Of a stretch of DNA of 16,740 nucleotides, positions 1 to 7,533 are shown piece by piece. The stretch lies in assembly GCA_002179805.1 (NCBI GenBank), contig NAVB01000553.1, forward strand, positions 1-16,740. Direction: 5' to 3'. Under the pieces are notes generated by a model. The model was not told the DNA's origin and ran no database searches. It was given only the letters and a program-made list of their open reading frames with translations. Both the position numbers and the translations under genes were made by a program. Numbering within the stretch: position 1 is the stretch's first letter; each line of letters starts with the position of its first letter. This stretch comes from Acanthamoeba lenticulata (Eukaryota > Discosea > Longamoebia > Acanthamoebidae).

Positions 1-112
1 TTTATTTTATTTTATTTTGTATTATTTTTATTGTTATTTTTTGAATTATTTTAATATCCATGGGCGGTGTGCTGACGTGGCTCTGCTCCTCGTCTCCACA
101 ACACAACACAAG

Positions 113-352
113 TTGTTGCTGGCGTGGCACATCCGGCACCCGGCAGACTTTGTGCTGGCGTGCGAAAAGGCCATGTGCGGCACGCACGCCGTGCTGCGGG
201 AAACCATCCAATACTACACGCGACACGGCGCGGCCGCCGGGCCAGAGAAGCGCGGCACCTACCCGGAGCTCAAGATCATCCCCAGCAAGCCCTTCCTCGA
301 GGACCCGCCCCTGCTCTTCCGCGCTGAGCCTTTGTCTTCGTCGTCCCCTTGA
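113..352 (+). CDS. 3' terminal exon of an unrecognised protein gene (partial)
   Basis: The reading frame ends at TGA 350-352 and encodes about 79 residues with normal coding composition, beginning LLLAWHIRHPADFVLACEKA and ending in a Ser-rich tail. Upstream (1-112) is strongly AT-rich up to about 60 and then reaches a plausible acceptor, CACAAG at 107-112, so I read this as the last exon of a gene that begins left of the window. The exon start at 113 is inferred from the acceptor and frame. I do not recognise the family: the segment has an amphipathic helix (WHIRHPADFVLACEKA), a Tyr/Arg-rich turn and a Pro-rich end, but no catalytic motif I can name. It converges on the minus-strand gene at 486-1463, with a 133-bp AT-rich gap that must hold both 3' ends. 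Confidence 0.5.
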   Translation: MLLAWHIRHPADFVLACEKAMCGTHAVLRETIQYYTRHGAAAGPEKRGTYPELKIIPSKPFLEDPPLLFRAEPLSSSSP

Positions 353-485
353 GAGCATGAATAATTATTGATATATCTTTTTCATAGAAATTGATGAAAA
401 TGAAGTAGGTAAATATTCCTCTGTATTAATATTGATGTTCTTCCTCTTCTTGTCATCGACAAGCAAGAGTCATGAGCACAATTGC

Positions 486-1463
486 TTAGAACTGCTTGAG
501 CTCGGTGGCCTGGCGCATCTCGCCCATGCCCTTGGTCTCGATGGCCGGCTGCGCCTTGTCCACCGTCTCGACGTGCTTGAGCTGAGCCCCCTCCTGCACT
601 TCCTCCAGGAGCCGCGCCCTGTTGCCCTCGGGGTAGACCGCGGCGCGGTTGCGCTCCAGCCGCGGCGCAGAGCGATCGCTGATGCTGGCCTCGGGCACCG
701 ACTTGAGCTTCTGCGCGCCGCTGTGGCGAATGGCCCATCGGAGGTCGGCCAGCGCGGCGGACCGGGCCTTGAAGTTGGTCGACAGGTCCTTCTTGGTGAG
801 GGGAATCGAGTTCATGAGGCCCTTCTCGCGCACCTGGACGAAGAGCATGGGCTTCATGGTGCGTCGCTCGCGGATCTCCTGCAGCAGCGGCTGCTTGTTC
901 CACTGCTTGAGCTTGAAGGGCGAGTCGAGGAAGAGGTCGGCCACGGCCGGTTCGAGAGGCGCCTCCACATGGCGAAGCTGCGTGGTGTAGGTGAAGTGGA
1001 CCAGGTCGGCCATGACCGCCTCGCGCCGCTTGAGCGCCTCGAGGAACTGGGCGCTCTGCTTCTCAAAGATCTTGCGCTCCTCGAGCGTCTTCTGGAGCTT
1101 CACCTCGGCCTCGCCCTTTGACCTCTGCTCGGCGCCGGCCATCTTGAGGTCGTGGTCGTTGAGGATGCGGCCAAAGGCCTCCTTGAAGGCGCCGATGAAC
1201 TGGTCCTTGTAGCCGACCACGAGCGAGGCCTCGCTGTCGAGCTTGGCCTTGGCCTGGTCCAGGCGCTGGGCGTTGAACACCGAGTCAAAGCCCGCGCGGG
1301 CCTTGTCGATGGTGTCGAGCGGGTTGACGACCTTGTCGCGGATGCTGGCGCCGGCCTTTATGGACTGGTCGCGAACATCGCTGGCCACCTGGTTGGCCTG
1401 TGTCGAGACAGTCTCGGTGAGGTTGGAAAGCTTGTCCTTGGCTTGATGAGCGTAGGCTTCCAT
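486..1463 (-). CDS. BAR-like / WH2 (beta-thymosin) repeat protein, putative actin-monomer-binding membrane protein
   Basis: Uninterrupted 325-residue frame. ATG at 1463-1461 is chosen because it follows an A-rich leader and a TATA-like element; the frame stays open upstream, but that part looks non-coding. Residues 1-180 are almost entirely helical and charged, with heptad-like spacing from about 100 to 170 (FLEALKRREAVMADL), resembling a BAR-type dimerising helical bundle. The C-terminal half carries WH2-like units: PLLQEIRERR near 192, a weaker VREKGLMNSI near 211, LRWAIRHSGAQKLKSV near 241, and the best one, LLEEVQEGAQLKHVETVDKA, at 285-304. The last is very close to the repeat of Acanthamoeba actobindin, which binds G-actin. 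In this family the Leu helix sits in the actin barbed-end cleft and LKHVET is the LKKT-type linker. Inferred role: coupling curved membrane to actin monomers. The BAR assignment is by character only; the WH2/thymosin call is firmer. No intron was found, unlike the neighbouring genes. Confidence 0.7.
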   Translation of the reverse strand: MEAYAHQAKDKLSNLTETVSTQANQVASDVRDQSIKAGASIRDKVVNPLDTIDKARAGFDSVFNAQRLDQAKAKLDSEASLVVGYKDQFIGAFKEAFGRILNDHDLKMAGAEQRSKGEAEVKLQKTLEERKIFEKQSAQFLEALKRREAVMADLVHFTYTTQLRHVEAPLEPAVADLFLDSPFKLKQWNKQPLLQEIRERRTMKPMLFVQVREKGLMNSIPLTKKDLSTNFKARSAALADLRWAIRHSGAQKLKSVPEASISDRSAPRLERNRAAVYPEGNRARLLEEVQEGAQLKHVETVDKAQPAIETKGMGEMRQATELKQF

Positions 1464-1959
1464 TATGATTGTGTTGATGTGTAGAAAGAAGCTGAAGTAG
1501 CTGTTGTTGTTGTTGTTGGGCTTGAAGTTGCGATGACCACACCAACCTTCTGCCCATTTTATGGTCGGCCTCTGGGCAGAGGTCTGCCTGTTCGTCCGCG
1601 GAAAGAGGTGCGGAATTTCAGGTGGTTTCACCACCGTCACTTTGCAGCTGTGCAGCTCGAAGGCAATCCCCACCTGAAGGCAAGACGGTAATCTGGTGGG
1701 CTTGGTATAGTGGTTGCCACGAGCCCTGCGGGTGCTGTTGGCCATCAAGCTGCCCGCGTATATCAACATAAAGCTCCTTTACACTCGATGAGCAAAGTTT
1801 GAGGAGTCGGCAATGCAGATGTTGAGCAAGGAAGAGCAGCAAAAGGAAGGAGGGGAGGATACGACTCTAATGGATGAGACCGGCCGGACGAAGCAGCTGA
1901 GAGAGCAAAAAAGGAGGAAGAGCGCAGCCGATGAAGAACTAGAGAAAGAAGAGACAAAA
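1464..1959. other. Intergenic region between the BAR/WH2 gene and the 5S rRNA gene
   Basis: About 500 bp with no convincing gene. The left part is the 5' leader and promoter of the minus-strand BAR/WH2 gene; on the minus strand it has a short CAA/CAG-type run just upstream of the ATG (1502-1518) and a TATA-like element at 1557-1563. The right part (about 1810-1955) is purine-rich on the plus strand, with many AAG/GAG/GAA triplets, and lies downstream of the 5S terminator. A short open frame there runs into the 5S gene and is not believable as coding. Confidence 0.6.
1556..1563 (-). promoter_or_regulatory. TATA-like element upstream of the BAR/WH2 gene
   Basis: The minus strand reads CATAAAAT here, about 95 bp upstream of the ATG at 1463. 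It is the only TATA-like match in an otherwise mixed-composition leader. The distance would place a start site 60-70 nt before the ATG. This rests on position and sequence alone. Confidence 0.3.
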
Positions 1960-1960
1960 A
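1956..1960 (-). terminator. RNA polymerase III terminator (T5)
   Basis: The minus strand has five consecutive T residues directly after the 5S 3' stem. This is the standard polymerase III stop, and transcription would end within the run. Confidence 0.85.
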
Positions 1961-2078
1961 GGATACGACACGGTGGATTCCCGGGTGGTCGCCCACCCCA
2001 GTACTAACACCGCCTGGCGCAGCTTAACTTCGCTGTTCGGATGGGAAGCGGTGCTTTCTCCGCAGTATGGCCGTATCC
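1960..2078 (-). rRNA. 5S ribosomal RNA
   Basis: The minus strand begins GGATACGGCCATACTGCGGA at 2078 and ends in CGTATCC plus U at 1960, about 119 nt, the usual 5S length. The ends GGATACG and CGTATCC pair to form helix I. Conserved 5S blocks are present in order: the CCCATCCGAACAGCGAAGTT loop region, the AAGCTGCGCCAGG stretch and the GGGGTGGGCGACC stretch. It is followed by five T residues. The overall sequence matches the Acanthamoeba 5S as I recall it, which supports the organism call. It is a single dispersed copy in this window, with no other rRNA beside it, so 5S is not linked to the large rDNA repeat here. The exact 3' end (1960 or 1961) is uncertain by one base. Confidence 0.95.
1982..2029 (-). 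promoter_or_regulatory. Internal control region of the 5S rRNA gene (box A, intermediate element, box C)
   Basis: Counting from the 5S 5' end at 2078, box A falls at about +50 to +64 (2029-2015), the intermediate element near +67 to +72, and box C at +80 to +97 (1999-1982), where the minus strand reads GGGGTGGGCGACCACCCG. These are the known TFIIIA/TFIIIC contact positions of type 1 RNA polymerase III promoters. The boxes appear intact, so the gene is probably active. Confidence 0.75.
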
Positions 2079-2177
2079 AACAACAGAGGGTTGCCCTCGC
2101 AATGTTGTTTGGTGACAATCTGGCGGTCTTCCCAGTTCACCTTTTCTTCGCTCTCTTTTCTTTTTCTAACACACCTG

Positions 2178-3371
2178 ATGAAGAAGGCAAAGGAGAGGCC
2201 CGAGGTGCAGGACGAGGGCGCCACGTTCCAATTCGGCGGGCGCATTGTGGAGGTGTTTCACTCTGGGCAGGTTCATGCAGCCATAACACTCCTCCTTCAG
2301 CAAGCGGCTGTCGTGGGGGTGCATGACGACGAGGGGCTCGAGGTCAGGCACATGGTGGGGTTCGACATGGAGTGGCGCCCCGAGCACGCCCGTTCGTCAT
2401 GGCACCCCATCGCCCTCATACAGCTGGCCGCAGAGGACGTTTGCGTCATCTTCCACATGCTTAAGCTGGGCAGCATGCCCCCTGCTCTCCGCCACCTTTT
2501 GCTTGACGCTAGCATCATGAAAGCACGTTCCACATGCTCAACAAGACAATCCAAGATCTGAGCACAATTCTAATTGAAAGCTGTTCATCAATTGAACGTG
2601 TGGCAGGTGGGTGTGGGCGTAGCGCAAGACCTCGGCAAGCTCTGGACGCAGTTCAAGCTCGAACCACAGGGACTGGTAGACGTGACTGTCGTGGCGGGGA
2701 GGCTGGGCTTCTTCAAGGTGGGCCTCAAGTCGCTGGCACAGTCTCTGCTTGGCGTCAGCGTGCCCAAGGGCCAGAGGCGCACTGACTGGGCTCGCGAGCG
2801 ACTCACCCACCAGCAGCTGCTCTACGCGGCCACTGACGCCTTCGTCAGCTTGCTCCTCTACCACCGCCTCGTTGCGCTCGAGGAGGAGGATCGCGCCTGG
2901 TACGGCCTCTACGTGCCCTGGCTCGACAAGTGCAGCTACTCCTACAAAGAGGACGAGGAGACTGCTGTTCAGGACGAGACTGCTGCAGTCGTTGAGTTGC
3001 ACCAAGATTGCGAAGGCGAAGAAGATGAAGTTGCACTTGTTGAAGTAGAGGAGGAGGAGAAGCAGGAGGCGCAGGAAGGGATGGAGGCCGCAGTGGAAAA
3101 CTGTACGCTCGACGTATCGGCGCTCGAAGACTTGGAGACGGCGGTGGAGATGCTCCAGAGGCTCGACCAGCACTGTGCCGCGAGGTTGGCACGGGTCGAG
3201 ACCGAGACCAGAGCCATCCTGCAGGGCCTCGAACCGCGGTTTGACGCCCTCACGCTCGACCAGAAGCGACTACGCGATCGACACCAACGACAACAACAAG
3301 GCAGAGCCCCCAGTGGCCCTCTACACCGTGGTCAGGCACGAAAAGCTGTTTATTATCAAAGAAATAAATAA
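2178..3371 (+). CDS. WRN-like DEDDy 3'-5' exonuclease domain protein
   Basis: Two exons, 2178-2522 and 2607-3371, giving about 369 residues. The catalytic motifs of the DEDDy (WRN/RNase D) family are visible: Exo I GFDMEWRP with D63 and E65, Exo II VGVGVAQDL with D123, and Exo III LLYAATDA with Y188 and D192. All expected metal ligands are present, so a 3'-5' exonuclease acting on DNA or RNA is likely. The join MK|VGVG is typical of the family and fixes an 84-nt GC-AG intron; a frame-compatible GT alternative would insert about 12 extra residues at a conserved point. No helicase domain follows. The C-terminus is acidic (Glu-rich, about 205-275) and then helical, possibly coiled coil. The ATG at 2178 is the first one outside the 5S gene that leads into the domain. 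The extreme C-terminus is open in two frames, so the last 30-40 residues are less certain. The gene converges on the DAHP synthase gene. Confidence 0.85.
2523..2606 (+). other. GC-AG intron in the exonuclease gene
   Basis: The boundary is AAA|GCACGT ... TGGCAG|GTGGGT. It is 84 nt, a multiple of three, but contains an in-frame TGA. It is placed by the conserved Lys-Val-Gly-Val-Gly junction of the Exo II motif. The GC donor continues as GCACG, the same as the other two GC donors in the window. Confidence 0.7.
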
Positions 3372-3376
3372 ATAAA
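3363..3376 (+). promoter_or_regulatory. Polyadenylation signals overlapping the exonuclease stop codon
   Basis: Three overlapping AATAAA hexamers (AATAAATAAATAAA) span the TAA stop at 3369-3371. The 3' UTR would therefore be very short, in keeping with the 140-bp convergent gap to the next gene. Confidence 0.5.
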
Positions 3377-3511
3377 TACTACGTGAAGTAGAACAGGAAG
3401 AAGACGAACAAGAAGAGTCGTCGAGTAGAGGACCCCTTGTTGGAAAACGTACAAGACAAAGAGAAGAAGAAGAAGATAGAAAGAGAGGAGGCATCATGTT
3501 GGAACAACTCT

Positions 3512-5491
3512 CTACTTCTTGAGACCGCTCTTGAGCTCGTTGGCGATGCAAAAGGCCATGTCGAGGCTCTGCGTGTAGTTGAGGCGCGGGTCGCAGAAGG
3601 ACTGGTAGTTGGTGGAGAGGTTGGTCGGGTCGAGCCCCGCCGAGCCGCCCGTGCACTCGGTCACATCGTCGCCCGTGAGCTCGAGATGTACGCCGCCCAG
3701 CCGGCTCCCGTGTTCGGCGTGGATGCGGAACACCTTCACCATCTCGCCCATCACCTTCTCGATGTTGCGGTACTTGATCCCCTCCGGCGTCGAGTCCGTG
3801 TTGCCGTGGCATGGATCCGACACCCACAACTGAAGAAGAAGAAGATGATGAAGAAGATGAGGCACGTTGAGAAGAGATAGTAATAAAGATGATGAAGAAG
3901 AAGAAGGCGATGACGTACGACGGGGATGCCGGTGCTCTGGGCGGCCTTGATGTGGTTCGGCAGCTTCTTCTCCACGTTGTCGATGCCGTAGCGTGTGATC
4001 AGAGTCAGCTTGCCGGGCTCCTGCCCGCATGGAAAGACAAACCCAGGTGAGCCTCCCAAGCAAGGCACGATGAAGTTGAACATGAAGATGCGGACGAACC
4101 TTGTTGGGGTTGAGGATCTGGATGAGCTTGATCAAGTCCTCGTCCGAGGTCGAGGGCCCCACCTTCACGCCGATCGGGTTCGCAATTCTGTTGTTTTTAA
4201 TATTTTAAAAAAAGAAAAGAAATTAATTCAACACATAAAAAACAATTAAAAAGTAAAGAATCTGAGGCACGCACCCGCGGAAGTACTCGATGTGGGCGCC
4301 GTCGATCTGGCGCGTGCGGTCGCCGATCCAGAGGAAGTGGGCGCCCAGGTTGTAGTAGCCGTGCTTGACCCGCTTGGTGAGGGCCGTCTCGTAGTCAAGC
4401 AGGAGGCCCTCGTGCGACGAGAACAGGTACACTCCGCGCAGCGACTCGCTATCGGCGTGGATCGCCTGGTAAAAGTCTGCAACCAACCAGAGTGAGGGTC
4501 AATCGACTTGATCAGCATCAACGGCATCTTCGTCTACGTACTGAGGCCATCAAGAATCTTATCGACAACGTCTTTGTAGCGGTCCTTGGTCTCGGGCCGA
4601 AGCACATTGTTCAGATTCCACTCGGGCGCCGAGTGAAGGTCCGACACGCCACCCGTGATCTGTGTGATGCACACGCATGATCAGTTTACTTTCATCAGCC
4701 GTGAGTGAAGAAGGCAGAGGCAAAGCGCACCATCGCGCGCAGGTAGTTGGCGGTAGCCACTGAGTGGAAGTACGCCTGCACAAGCCTGGAGTGGGCCGCG
4801 CGGAGTGAGCTCGATCGATACGACACGATACGCGCGTGCACCAGGACGGAGGAGGCACGCACCGCTCGGGGTCGGGCTTGCGCTGAGCCACGTCGAAGCC
4901 GTTGATGCTGTCGCCCTTGTAGGAGACCACTTTCTGGCCGTCGGGCGTCGTCTCCCAGTTGGACGTGCGCGGCTTGGCGAACTGCCCAGCCATGCGGGCG
5001 ATTCTGCGCCGAGGAAAAGACGTGCCCAACGTGATGAGCACGTACGTGTGCCAAAAGGGGAGGGAGCAGCTTTTGGTACCGCACAACGGGCAATCGCGAT
5101 TCCCAAATGATGACGAGTGACATCTGCAGAAGGATCTTGAACTTCTTCTCGATCGTATCTTGCGTACACTCATCGAACCTCTCCGCACAATCTCCTCCCT
5201 GCAAACGCAACGTTTTAGTGGAAACCAGTGCATTTGCGCCAGATTAAATAAAAAAAAAGCTGAATAAAGTGAAGCGCGACGGACCTGAAGCAGGAACATT
5301 TTGCCTTCACAAGCCTGTGCCAAGTAAGACTTGAGCTTCTCGATCTCCATTTGGTGAACGATCGGAGGCAACTGCTGGACTTTGTTCAGTGCCCTGGCGA
5401 GCGCCTCTTGGTCCTCATACTCGGGCTGTTGCTTGATGGGCAGTTCCTTCCAGCTCTCCGGCGTCCACTCACGCTGCGGCTTGCCCTCCAT
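3512..5491 (-). CDS. Class II 3-deoxy-7-phosphoheptulonate (DAHP) synthase
   Basis: Joins phosphoenolpyruvate and erythrose 4-phosphate, the first step of the shikimate pathway to aromatic amino acids. Nine exons on the minus strand: 5491-5285, 5198-5080, 5003-4863, 4785-4731, 4659-4542, 4476-4275, 4187-4100, 4020-3919 and 3829-3512. They sum to 449 residues, normal for class II. Family blocks in order: WTPESW (9-14), LLQGGDCAERF with C73, KPR (119-121), YFHSVATANYLRAM, SSHEGLLLDYE (233-243), HFLWIGDRTRQIDGAH, NPIGVKVGPSTSDE, DPCHGNT with H352, VHLELTGDDVTEC with E394, and CDPRLNYTQSLDMAF with D424. C73, H352, E394 and D424 match the four metal ligands of the Mycobacterium enzyme. C351 stands where Met is usual. 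No transit peptide follows from the chosen ATG. An in-frame upstream ATG at 5710 would add an Arg-rich leader of about 73 residues, which I do not favour. All eight introns have C at +4. Confidence 0.95.
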
Positions 5492-5802
5492 CTCTCCTTG
5501 GCTCTGGTGGTGATCTTGGCGTTCGTGCAGAAGCCTGCTTGTCTCTCTGCGTGTGCGTAGCGCCTGCCAATGCCATGCGCGCCAAACACGTATTTGTCGA
5601 CCATTCCGTAGTTCTCTCGCCGTTTCATTTCGAGGAAAAGCGCAAGAACGTGATCTTCTGGTTTGTGTTCGTACGGCCAAAGGTCCAAGGAGACACGCAA
5701 CATGTTGCACACTTGTGTGTATTCACATTGAGCCCACCCTCACAAGTTGTCCTTAGCCAACAGGACACAAGCGAGGTCACCTTCACATCACACCAGACCA
5801 GA
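5492..5802. other. Gap between DAHP synthase and Rpn10: 5' leader, promoter and an unexplained open frame
   Basis: Both flanking genes are on the minus strand, so this 311-bp stretch must hold the Rpn10 3' end and the DAHP synthase promoter. A minus-strand frame (5712-5386, 118 codons) starts here and overlaps the DAHP synthase start in another frame; its first part looks protein-like (SLDLWPYEHKPEDHVLALFL) but matches no family I know. No clear TATA box was found. Confidence 0.4.
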
Positions 5803-7289
5803 TCACTTGCTGCCCTCGTCCTTCTTCTCTCCGCCCTGGCCGCTCTGCTTCATGGCCTCGAGGATCTGCTGGATCTGCGGGTCGTTGGGGTCGACGCCAG
5901 GCAGCGTGGCCAGGATCTCATTGAGGAAGGCCGGGTCCGTGATCTCGCCACCAGCCGCAGCAGCGCCAGTTGTGGAGGCGGCGGCAGGCGTGGTCGAGGC
6001 GGCCTCCTGCGTGGAGGTGGTGATCGAGGCCGCAGGCTTCTCGCTGGCGGCGCTCTCGCTGGCCGCGGCGGACGACGCGGGCTGAGCCTGAGCCATGGAA
6101 AGGGCGATAGCCTCGGCCAACATGGCCTCCTCGTCCTCATCCAGACCGGCCGAGGCCTCGGTCATGACAGCCTCCGGCGTGGTGGAGGCGGCCGCGCCGC
6201 CCTCGCCACCGGCCGCACCGCTCTCCTTCTGCTCTCGCTCGCGCCGGCGCTTCTCCTCCTCGAGCGACGCGCGAATAGCCTGCACGCGAGCAGAATCGGC
6301 GGTCATCAACAAAGAAATTGACAATAAAGAAGAAGACGATGACGATGAAAAAAGTACCATGGCCAGCTCGGGGTCCTCGTTGGGGTCGATGCCAAAGAAG
6401 TCCTCGCCGCCCTCGCCGCCCGCAGCGGCACCACCCTCGCCACCGGCCGCGGGTGCCCTGCCCGAAAGGGGTGACGCGCGGACAGCCTCGGTCAGCGAGC
6501 GCATGCCGGGCTCGACCACGACAAGGTGGCTGTTGTCGTTGCTGTTGACGGCCTTGACAAAGGCCTCGAGCTTCTCTCGGTTTTCCTCGACTTCGCCAAA
6601 GCTGATGACATCGACGGCGACGTTGTTCTTCTTAAGCGCCTGGCCCAGCTTGGTGAGGGCAGCAGCGTCGGCCTGCGCCGGGCTGCCGATGAAGAGGATC
6701 ATTCGCTGGTGCTGGTTCTTGTTTTGTCTGTGCTTCAGCGCCAGCTGTAGTTTCGGATCCAGACTGCTGTGAGGCAAAGTTTACAAGCAGGCAGGCGCGA
6801 GCGAGTGAAAGGGCAGGTACCTGAGCGACTTGTATGCTGGTCATGAGGTCGATCTTGCCCTGCACCTTGATCGCGTGCAGCGCAGACAGAACCTTGCCCA
6901 CGTCAGGACCGGGGGTCACCAGAACCTCGGGTCTGTACAGGGGCACCCGCACATTCATTCGTTTCAATGATAAACATTTGCCACTCGAGGAAGCAGCGAT
7001 CGAGGGGGTACCCTTTGGCCATTTTGAGCACACCCACAGTGTTTTCTGGATTAGACTGGAACTTCCAGCCCATCACGACGTTCACCGCGTCGATTTGTGC
7101 TTCCATTCGCGAGGGAAAGTAGTCACCATTCCTCATCCATTCCGAGTTGTCCAAGCTTTGGAAGGCGAAGAAGAGCAAGTTCAGTGTAAGAAGGTGAGAG
7201 GGAGAGACAGAGACAGAGATCTTGCTGCAAGATCAGGGCACGCAAGGGCTGCGGCCTTCGTACCAAATGATCGTCGCCTCCAGCACCAT
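5803..7289 (-). CDS. 26S proteasome regulatory subunit Rpn10 (PSMD4/S5a), ubiquitin receptor
   Basis: Five exons: 7289-7264, 7155-7012, 6932-6821, 6744-6358 and 6279-5803, giving 381 residues, the usual Rpn10 size. Residues 1-190 form the VWA domain that docks on the proteasome lid and base: MVLEATIICLDNSEWMRNGD at the N-terminus (including the conserved Asp near residue 11), KVQGKIDLMTSIQVAQ, LALKHRQNKNQHQR and VAVDVISFGE. Two ubiquitin-interacting motifs follow: UIM1 DPELAMAIRASLEEE around 218-232 and UIM2 EEAMLAEAIALSMAQ around 273-287. Between and after them lie Ala/Gly/Ser-rich linkers. Exon 1 is only 26 nt and was recovered from the MVLEAT motif. UIM1 is built across intron 4, which is 78 nt, a multiple of three, with no stop; a naive prediction would leave it in and insert a Ser-run. 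All four introns have C at +4. Confidence 0.95.
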
Positions 7290-7533
7290 CTTAGTGGTTC
7301 AATTACGTGTGCTGCTAATGAGTTATCTTTCTTCTGGTTTTGGGAGCGCCCACAGGACCAGCAAGGTTGCGCCACCGAGCACGGTGCTGGCGGACGAGCT
7401 GACGTGGCCTGACGTGGTATGTTACATTTTTTTTATTTGTCCAGTTTGTTTCTTCACTTCGGCCACCGGTGATACACGAGAGGTGGTCAGGCCGAAGGTG
7501 AAGACACTGGTGGTCTCATACACGAGCTAGCGC

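Noticed and set aside
1813..2007. Plus-strand 64-codon frame rich in Glu and Lys
   Set aside because: Its last third lies inside the 5S rRNA gene, and the rest is a purine-rich intergenic stretch that gives Glu/Lys/Arg codons by composition.
2527..2580. GT-AG alternative (GTTCCA donor) for the exonuclease intron
   Set aside because: It keeps the frame but inserts about 12 residues between the conserved Lys and Val-Gly-Val-Gly of Exo II and gives a 54-nt intron, shorter than any other here.
3831..3905. GAA/GAT-rich simple repeat as a separate element
   Set aside because: It falls inside DAHP synthase intron 8 (3830-3918) and reads as the C/T-rich interior of that intron on the minus strand.
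5539..6321. Plus-strand 260-codon frame
   Set aside because: It is antisense to the last exon of Rpn10, whose UIM and VWA motifs are unambiguous.
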